Assembly (NCBI GenBank): GCA_025602915.1
Contig: JAHLJZ010000005.1
Location: 620,001-684,000, forward strand
Direction: 5' to 3'
DNA: 64,000 nt
Source: Paraphysoderma sedebokerense
Lineage: Eukaryota; Blastocladiomycota; Physodermatomycetes; Physodermatales; Physodermataceae
The translations under genes and the position numbers were made by a program. A model generated the notes under the pieces. It did not search any database. It was given only the letters and a program-made list of their open reading frames with translations, and was not told where the DNA came from. Shown here piece after piece: positions 56,630 through 64,000 of this stretch. How positions within the stretch are numbered: the first letter of the stretch is position 1; each line of letters begins with the position of its first letter.

Positions 56630-59600
56630 TTAGAATCCCATTCTTCTTTTTTTCTTTTTTGCACTCGGCCTCGATTGGCTAGACATGCCGCCGTCACTCA
56701 AACCGCTTTGACAAACTCTTTGTAGTTGCGATGACTGTATAACTATCGAGGCTGGAGACGCCGTCGTGCTAATAGCATTTTGACCGGAGGAAAATACAGG
56801 TGGTAGAGGTGACTTCTGGGCCCCAGATTGTGATTGTGAGGATGCAACCAAATCTGGTTCAGGAGAAAATGCGTTCGGGAACATCATCTGGTGAGCGGGA
56901 CGGATCTGCGATACAGGGAAAGTCTGAGTATTTTGTGAGCTTTGAGACTCCGAGAAGGCTTGAGCCTGAGAATAAACAAGTCCGACACTAGCTTGATCTC
57001 TTTGATTCTGTTGTGTGAATGGGACAAAGTAATCGGTGTCTGCTTCATCTAGGTTTGACGGTTGAGTTTGCGAATATGATTGCGAAGGATAGTCCATGGA
57101 TGACTTCTGGCTTTGAGTATACATTTCTTGCGAGCTGTAAAGCGACGAAGGCCGAGACTCTAAATACGAGCCGAGTCCGGGCGAATGCATTTGTGATTCG
57201 AAGGGAGGGTGCGATTTCGGACACCATATTGATGATGTTTTCGTCGGTACTTTGTCCCATCGCTTCGCTAGTTTCAAAATCGCGGCCGAAAACTGATGCG
57301 GCCGTTTTATTGGAATGTCCGATCTAAGGATATCGAGTGCTGAATCGGGTTTTGAATTATTAGCGATACCTTCACTTGTTGCGTCCCGATTTGTAGAGTT
57401 CGAGGACTCGTTTTGCGATGATGAAGTGTAGGAAGCCGACGACTTCATCGAATTCGCGAATCCTGATGGGTCGATAAGCCCTTCATTTTGAGCCGACCGT
57501 ATAGGCACCTTTGTAGTGATCATTGCCATATACACTAAACTGGCCACTTCCTGAATAGCTTGATCATGGCAGGCCTTACCAAATTTCTTGGCATCCTCAT
57601 TTCTTTCTCCTTTACCCGCCTCGGCGGATATATTATTACGCTGAGCTTGGAATGGAAATGCTGAATGTATTTCTTCCCCGATAATTCGCATGATATCAGA
57701 CTTGGCATCGTCAGATTTTAGTGGAAAGAGAGAGCTAATGACACTGAAATTCCCAGTAACACGCTCAAGCGCAGAGGTAAAGTCAGGATTACAGAAAATC
57801 TGTGAAGTAAAAATCATCGGATTCGCTGATACACCGAGATTAAAAAGTCGTAGCTCATATCTAATTGCAACCATTACCAATAAAAAATTCAGAAATTCGA
57901 AAAAAAGGTTCAATGTATAGAAAGAAAATGGAGTGTTTACGCACAAGGTCAATCGATGATTTATTTTACGTATAAACTCTTCGGTTCGTTCAGCAATCAC
58001 TGCTTCTTTCTCTCGGTCTCTAGCGTTATTTGTTTCAACAATACCGCAAGAAGAAGGCATTACAGATTCTATCAATCCTACATAAAGACTATGTTAGCTA
58101 TTTATGAGTCAAGGCAGCATAGATTGCCATGCAAAACATACTTTTTCGAAGGTAATCGTAACGCCTTATATGATGCTTGTGTACTGGATCCTGAAGCAAT
58201 TCATTCAGAAAGTACTTATGAGTTCTGAGCTTTTCTTCGCCTTCCTCCGGTTGTCCCGCTGTTTGGAAGTCCGGGTCCCATTCCCATCCTTCTTCTAAAC
58301 TTGTCTGATCGTCAACTTTCAACAACTGAGAATACAACGATCCGTCGGCGTAGCATTGCACTACGCTTACATAATTTTGCTTCGTAAGATTTCGAGCCAA
58401 GGAGCAAATACCAGTCAACGGTGGCTCGTTTGGAAACGTGATTTGATGAATATTATGGTGCATAGATGTCTCTGTGTATGGTCTTAATGTTTCATTTGAC
58501 CTCGATGATGGGATATTGAAAGGTGACGAAAGTGACTGATATGGTACAGCATTAAGCATAGAGAATGATTTGTTCATAAATAATGAATTCGAATGAGTGG
58601 ACAAGAACGTAGGGGAAGAGTCTGCATATGCATATCCAATTATTTCACGAGACCTTCGATTGGCAGAAAGTATGATGCTTTGCTGAGGAAAACTTGCTTG
58701 ATTTGAATGTTGGAGACTTGGAGACACTAAGTGGATTAAAGACGGCGGTTCATAATGCTGGTGATGTGACCATTGTATGACCGGTTTTAAAGGGTATCGG
58801 GTGTCTAAAACAGAAATATATTCTCGAGATGCAACCACACATGTCAATTGGTTCTGTGGATGTCGAGAAATAGCGTACATCGATCGATTGGAGAGATGAT
58901 AAACATGCAGAGGATGAGAATCGCGGGGACTCTGTAATTATCCCATCGTATGAGGTGAGAATATTAATAAGCCAGGAAGAAAGAGCCAGCAAGTGGAGTA
59001 TAACATGGAGAACTCTAGAAAAAACATACGCGGATATCCATTAGATGAACATCTTTTTCGCTGGCTACCAGCAGATCTTTCGGCGAAACTCCGTATTCAC
59101 AGCTCATCCATCTCACAGTACGGCTGTCCCCTCTATCGATTGGATCGACGATACTTCGCATTCTAGATTTTCTCCTGCTGCCTTCTAACGACCAAATGTG
59201 AATAAATCCGTCATCTGATACGCACGCCGCTTCACCAGGATAAAATGGGTTGATAGTGACATGAAATGGATCATCTAGGAGATGGATCTCGTCGAGCGGC
59301 TGGATCAGTTGAGTATCAAATGTCGTGTAACTGTTGAAATAGGGACTGGGCTTGCATGAAAGAAAGGTGATGTGGCCATGGGTTCTTGCAGCGATGATAT
59401 CTGAATGAGGTAGAGAATCGAGTCAACGTCACTATGGAGAGTGGACGGAAACTGTAATTAGGGCACTTGATACGTACTCATGGAATCGAACTGTACGGCG
59501 GTAATTTGATTAATAGGAGTTTTAAATTCATAAGAATCGGAGTGTCCCATCAGCTTTAACTTGGGGACTGTTTCTTCTTCGTCATAAGCCAATCTAGAAA

Positions 59601-60384
59601 GGCCTAAAAAAATTGAGCACTATTAGAGTCGTCAAGATAGTTTCATGGATTATACTTTATCATCACACAAAAACTTCACCTAAGACTTGTCCAGCCAACC
59701 CGCTAGGTGAAAGTACGGCGACACCTCGATTTCGAAAATCCAATGAGCACACCACATTCCCCATAGTCGGATCATACGAACTCAATCGTTTCCGAAAATT
59801 ATAATCAAACTTCATAAAAGATTTTAGCAAATTTTCAGGCATATTGAGTTCTGGAAAATCTCGCAGCAGAGAGCCAATCTAATGTGGTGAGGGAAATTAG
59901 AACGGAAACAGATAATTGACATAATCTGGTCGATTCTAAGATATAAAGCGTTACCTTCTGTTTGTACGATTTCTCGGCAGGCGTGCTTTCTAAGGGAATA
60001 TAATCGTTTGAACCCTTCCAAACTTGTTGCAATCGGCAAATAGGCTTCAGCGTCCAGTCTAGGTCATTCATTTGTCAGATCCTCAACATCCGAGTTGATC
60101 TTCGAGATAAGAGTTACATCGAACTTACGACTTGCTTTATTTCTACCTTGTACAATCCAATCGCCTATTGTGCTTCTCGGTCGTTTTAGGGATCCCGGTT
60201 GGGATTGCGAGTGCGATTCATCATGATCATCGTCGGGTTCGTAGTTGCCTCGACTCGGCGTTATGTAAGATATATGACCGAAGATGCCAAAGTCCAGAGA
60301 CGGAGGGCAATTCAATGACCCTTCCACAAACGAAGGAATTAACTTCGGACGGTTGGAAGGCTTCCCTTCTTTTTCATCGTCCAT
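56630..60384 (-). CDS. RRN6: RNA polymerase I initiation factor RRN6/TAF1C-like
   Basis: Eight exons (60129-60384, 59955-60058, 59680-59878, 59478-59594, 59030-59400, 58142-58931, 57945-58077, 56630-57860) give 1066 residues. The middle part has WD-like repeats (HITFLSCKPSPYF, PGEAACVSDDGFIHIWSLEG, PKDLLVASEKDVHLMDIR, NQLTCVVASREYISVLDTR), and the C-terminus is a long Ser/Gln tail ending SAKKKKRRMGF, a hallmark of Rrn6/TAF1C proteins. It would be a subunit of the core factor that recruits Pol I to rDNA promoters. Intron 7 (57861-57944) is 84 nt without stops, so retention keeps frame; the spliced form looks more family-like. Exon 4 uses the TTTCTAG acceptor to keep phase. Confidence 0.82.
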
Positions 60385-60453
60385 ATTCTGGCAGGAGTGG
60401 ACGATAGAGGATCCCGACGACGTGTTTCACGAGGGAGAGAGCATTTTGTTTAT

Positions 60454-61641
60454 TTACACTTTTTTCATCTTCAAAACGACACAAAATCTTTTCCTTTCGT
60501 TCACATCGTTCAATTCATACTCTCCTACCTCCTCCTCCTGTACATAATCGAACCACACTCTATCTCCATCAACTATTTCTTCCTCCCATCCGTTGCGTAT
60601 CCGGACAAGCTTCCTCGAATCAAAACTAAACCCAGTTTCCATTGCTTTTGTTACGAACGAATCGATAGTTCTCATCGTAGTATGGAGTCCACAGATAATC
60701 CATATCTCTGTTTTATAAGTGATCAAATTTTCTAAAGACTTCAATAACAAGTCATGCTGATCAGACATCCAAAGTGTGTCGGCCAGAAGGATGAGGTCAA
60801 TTGGCTGTATAGCGCTATTAGGAAGATGTTATTAAAGTGCCACATACGGACAGGATTTGAGAACAGACAAAAAACTGACCGGAGAGGTTCTGGCACGGAA
60901 TCTCCCCATCTGAAAGGACAAATGGCGCAGTTCGTTCGAGGCGAAGAACTTAAGTTGGCATCACAATTTCGCCTCAGATTTCGAATGATTACTTCGTCTG
61001 GGTAGTCCGTGATGCAGACCTGTCATGATATTGAAGGGGCGGTTAGACATATATGAAAATTGCCCAACTCTGAACTGCATAGGCACAATTACTTTTTCAG
61101 CGCCATAGATAGCACTCAGAATTGACGGTAATCCGGCTCCCGCGCCCAGTTCGCAGACGCTGTTTTTGTTGATAAGAGTTGTGGACTGCTTTTAGTGTTA
61201 TCGGTTTATAAAGACAGACGACATACATAAAAAATACCTTTTATGCTGTACTTCTATCTCTCCCGCTTCTATAAGATGAGCCATCAATAATGCTGAATTC
61301 CATACGTAATGGGACATCAACTTGACTGTTTTGCCCTGGGTTAGTGAATTCATAATATAAAAACACCGAGATATATTTCCGGAAATTGAGGTGACTTAAC
61401 TGGAATCTTCAGTATTCACATTGGCCAAAGTTAGCCTCAACTCATTTATGCCACCATTCTGGTTAACCTGCTTTGCTTTTAACTGGTTCATCTGCCCGCC
61501 ACCCGAACATGGAGGTCGAGTTAAGTGGCGGAGTTGATATCTAAATTCTGCATCAGGCGAGCCATGAGCAAATTGGACGTCACCAAAAAGAGCATGACTT
61601 TCCTCAAACAGATCAAGAGAATCTGTCATCATGTTAGTCAA
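60454..61641 (-). CDS. EFM7: EFM7/NNT1-like protein lysine methyltransferase
   Basis: Exons 61401-61641, 61238-61325, 61093-61159, 60880-61019 and 60454-60814 give 298 residues. The seven-beta-strand (METTL21-type) fold shows the substrate-proximal IKLMSHYVWNSALLMAHLIE, SAM-binding motif I ELGAGAGLPSILSAIYGA, the VCITDYPD motif and DLILLADTLWMSDQHDLLLK. Yeast Efm7 methylates the N-terminus of translation elongation factor eEF1A; a role on eEF1A here is inferred from resemblance. The alternative ATG at 61632 differs by three residues. The stop of this gene lies only 70 bp beyond the RRN6 start. Confidence 0.83.
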
Positions 61642-61788
61642 ACTGTCGATGCGGGAACGTTGTCAATGTAAATGTAAAGATGGTGGGCGGGAACGCTCAA
61701 CCGGGCTCCGGGTTTGTCTGATCTGCTCATCGGGCCGGATGCATCACACTATTCATAATTCTTCCCCAGTCTCTATCAACAATTCAAT

Positions 61789-62995
61789 ATGGCTAGCGCA
61801 CTTATCTTAGGCGCTACTGGTAACTGTTCCACCAAATTTGAGCTTCATGATCTTCTTACTTTGTCCCACTAAAGCTACTCCTATGTGCCAGGCGCAGTCG
61901 GAAAGTACGTACTCAACGAAGCCCTCTCTTCACCGGCCTACAAGCAGGTGACGATTATCGGACGCAGAGAAATTGATTATGACGGAGAACATAAAGAAAA
62001 GCTGTGCGTTCCATTAAACTCGTTTTTGGCAGTTAAAAGTATTGGATGACGAAGACTAACTTTGGATTTGTAGTGTGCAAAAGACGGTTAACTTTGAAAA
62101 ACTTGGAGAACAGAAAGATCAATTCAAGGGCGACTTTGATACCGTTTTCTGCTGCTTAGGAACCACAAGAAAAGATGCTGGGTCTGCTGTACGTCAACTA
62201 TCTTGTATCGGCTTAAATGGTCCCACTGGAACTACCGATTCATTTCGGCTAAGGAAGATTGGGACTTTCGCTCACTCGGTACTAACATTGATCTTTCATA
62301 TACAAACGTAGGAAGCGTTTCATAAGATTGATCATGACTATGTTATCAACTCTGCCAACATAATCCATGAGCAAAGTAAGAAAGACGGAACTTCCAATGT
62401 TCATTTCATATACTGTTCATCTCAAGGTATGCTGCTTATCACCTTTTGATTTGGCAAGCTCTAGGCACCTTGTTGCTCCTTTGACGGCCTGTGTCAGCAA
62501 ACGCAATGGCGACCCTCGTTAATTTCCTTTTGTTGCCAGGCGCCAACGCATCATCAATGTTTTTGTATCCGAAAACAAAAGGCCTAGTTGAGAATGACTT
62601 GAACGCAGTTGGGTTCAAAAAACTTTCGATATTTCGCCCAGGTTTATTAGAACGCGACAATCCAAGACTCGTTGAATCAAGTTTGTAAAGTTATTTTGTA
62701 GAAAAGGGTTTCTAGAAATTTATTAATAGGAATGTTCTCATTCCATTTCTTTCCTTAATTTCCTTAATCCCATATTGTTACTGCGTCGGTACTTGAATCT
62801 TGGTCCAAACCAGTCGCACTCCCTTTCGCCAAATTTCTGTCACCGAAAGGAGCCACCGTGCCATGCAGTAAAGTGGCAAAGGCGATGATGAAGTGTGCAA
62901 CTGATATGCTGCAAGGAAAAGGAACGGCCGATAAAATTGAATTCATTGACAACAAAAGTATACATGAACTATCAGATGCTTTCAGTCAAAATTGA
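61789..62995 (+). CDS. FMP52: HTATIP2/TIP30 (Fmp52)-type NAD(P)-binding reductase
   Basis: Six exons (61789-61819, 61892-62003, 62074-62188, 62312-62426, 62540-62684, 62782-62995) give 243 residues, the size of human HTATIP2. The atypical short-chain dehydrogenase fold shows LILGATGAVGKYVLNEAL, VFCCLGTTRKDAGSAEAFHK, FIYCSSQGANASSMFLYPKT with the YPKxK active site, and FRPGLLERDNPR. The first four introns are GT-AG. The last (62685-62781) has a GTAAAG donor but must end at TTAC, since no AG lies between an in-frame stop and the coding part that begins ASVLESWSKPVALPF. Either a non-canonical GT-AC intron or a sequence error or a decaying gene is implied. Confidence 0.8.
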
Positions 62996-63456
62996 CAGCC
63001 GTTTATCCGCGGAAACCTATGACAGCCATCGTGTATCATTATTTGCAATGTTTTTGATATGTATTTCATACTATTAACAACTAAAATCTTAGCGTGATGT
63101 ACGTTCATGATTGTATATGTATTACTCTGATAGCTGCATTAATTTTTGAGGATATGACGCCACTATACGTTTCAATTCGAAAATTGGGCCCTTGCTTTCA
63201 ATAATTGCTTTGTATAGGGATGGAATATAACACATTCAACGGTTGCAATGAATCGGGGCACTCAAACTTCCGAGCTGTTGCCATCCTAATCACACTGATA
63301 AGTCTGGCTGTGACCCGACCATTTTCCCATTAAATTATGTATTTACATCCTCTGTCGACGGAGCAGCTAGACTTTTACAGGTACAGAAATGATAAGCGAG
63401 GAATATATGTAATTCAACACTCTAAATCTAATGTGCATGTACACGAATATCACTTT
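62996..63456. other. Convergent intergenic region
   Basis: 3' flanks of the HTATIP2-like gene and the right-edge gene. AT-rich; nothing further seen. Confidence 0.35.
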
Positions 63457-64000
63457 CTAAAATTTCATCCGAGAATAGTACTCTCGCTTCTGCCAATACT
63501 GAGAATTTTGACTTTCACGCCGTTGATATGATGAGTGAGGACCGTCCCTTGAGGACTCATTCCCAACGTGCTTAATTATAGTTACTTTCTCATTCTTTAT
63601 TTCCTCGACTAGTATGTCAATATCATGTTGTGAAGCCACGGATAATCCAAGTCGGGGACAAATAAATTGACTGATCTTCCTAAAATTAACGTCGATGTCA
63701 CTGAAAACATCAAGATCTATGACATCGTTTATCCGGCTGTCGGGAGGGCTGGTTAGTGATACAGGATCTCGATTATTGATGAAATTATGAAGGATAGAGC
63801 GGTAATTTTCGGTACGCAGGGGAGTAAGTGACTGGTGATTTTCACCACTTGAAGCATTGTAAAGATTTGCAAGGAGGAAAGGAAAGGGCATCACAAAATC
63901 AGTTCAAAATGACCACAGGATAAATATGTAAACTAAAAATTCAGCAATCTTACCGAGCTTCAACCCGGGCGGCCGTCACATTCAACACTTCATCTTCTTT
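63457..64000 (-). CDS. 3' end of an unrecognised gene (truncated by window edge)
   Basis: Two exons on the minus strand: 63954-64000 (open from the window edge, EDEVLNVTAARVEAR) and 63847 down to the stop at 63457, joined in phase by a GTAAGA donor and TTCAAG acceptor (intron 63848-63953). The 145 visible residues are polar with a possible folded segment (CPRLGLSVASQHDIDILVEE) and an Arg/Ser/Tyr-rich tail. No family recognised. Confidence 0.5.

Noticed and set aside
1-64000. Transposons, LTR elements, CRISPR arrays, operon structure
   Set aside because: No terminal repeats, integrase, reverse transcriptase or transposase frames and no regularly spaced short-repeat arrays were seen; the introns show the window is eukaryotic nuclear DNA.

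Overview
This is a gene-dense, intron-rich eukaryotic nuclear segment, most likely from an early-diverging (non-yeast) fungus. The fungal reading rests on a sphingolipid C9-methyltransferase-like enzyme, an RRN6-type Pol I factor, small secreted proteins with Lys-Arg processing sites, mostly short (about 60-200 nt) introns and compact spacing. The high intron count per gene (14 exons in the PP4R3 gene, 15 in the gene at 45254) is unlike most yeasts. The exact phylum cannot be fixed from the sequence. About thirty protein genes were modelled exon by exon with consistent splice phases. No tRNA, rRNA, CRISPR, transposon or virus-like element was recognised.

Layout. 1-16 kb: a truncated gene at the left edge, a RING-CH membrane E3 ligase, MDE1 (methionine salvage), a Tim17-like membrane protein, a RasGAP, S-adenosylmethionine synthetase, a calcineurin B/CHP-like EF-hand protein, a sphingolipid C9-methyltransferase-like enzyme, a secreted protein, then an intergenic stretch with a three-copy decayed repeat. 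16-26 kb: a PRKRIP1 homologue divergent from tRNA dihydrouridine synthase DUS2, then a gene-poor 4 kb island with three small secreted prepropeptides, then a WD40 protein with a very long disordered N-terminus. 26-45 kb: PP4R3, an HDHD3-like HAD hydrolase, bystin/ENP1, a carotenoid oxygenase, RPS0, a CNBP/GIS2 zinc-knuckle protein, a seven-TM CREST-like protein and phosphopantetheine adenylyltransferase. 45-64 kb: a 15-exon gene of unknown function with an extraordinary run of phase-1 introns, a doubtful gene, two convergent Ser-rich membrane proteins, nucleoporin NDC1, Pol I factor RRN6/TAF1C, an EFM7-like methyltransferase, an HTATIP2/FMP52 reductase with a seemingly non-canonical intron, and a truncated gene at the right edge.

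Most genes are unrelated housekeeping functions sharing short bidirectional promoters. There is a loose one-carbon/methionine theme (MDE1, SAM synthetase, two SAM-dependent methyltransferases) and a ribosome-biogenesis/translation theme (bystin, RPS0, RRN6, DUS2, CNBP, EFM7-like). The most novel items are the symmetric-exon gene (45254-48309) and the prepropeptide cluster (19550-22423) with its duplicated promoter.
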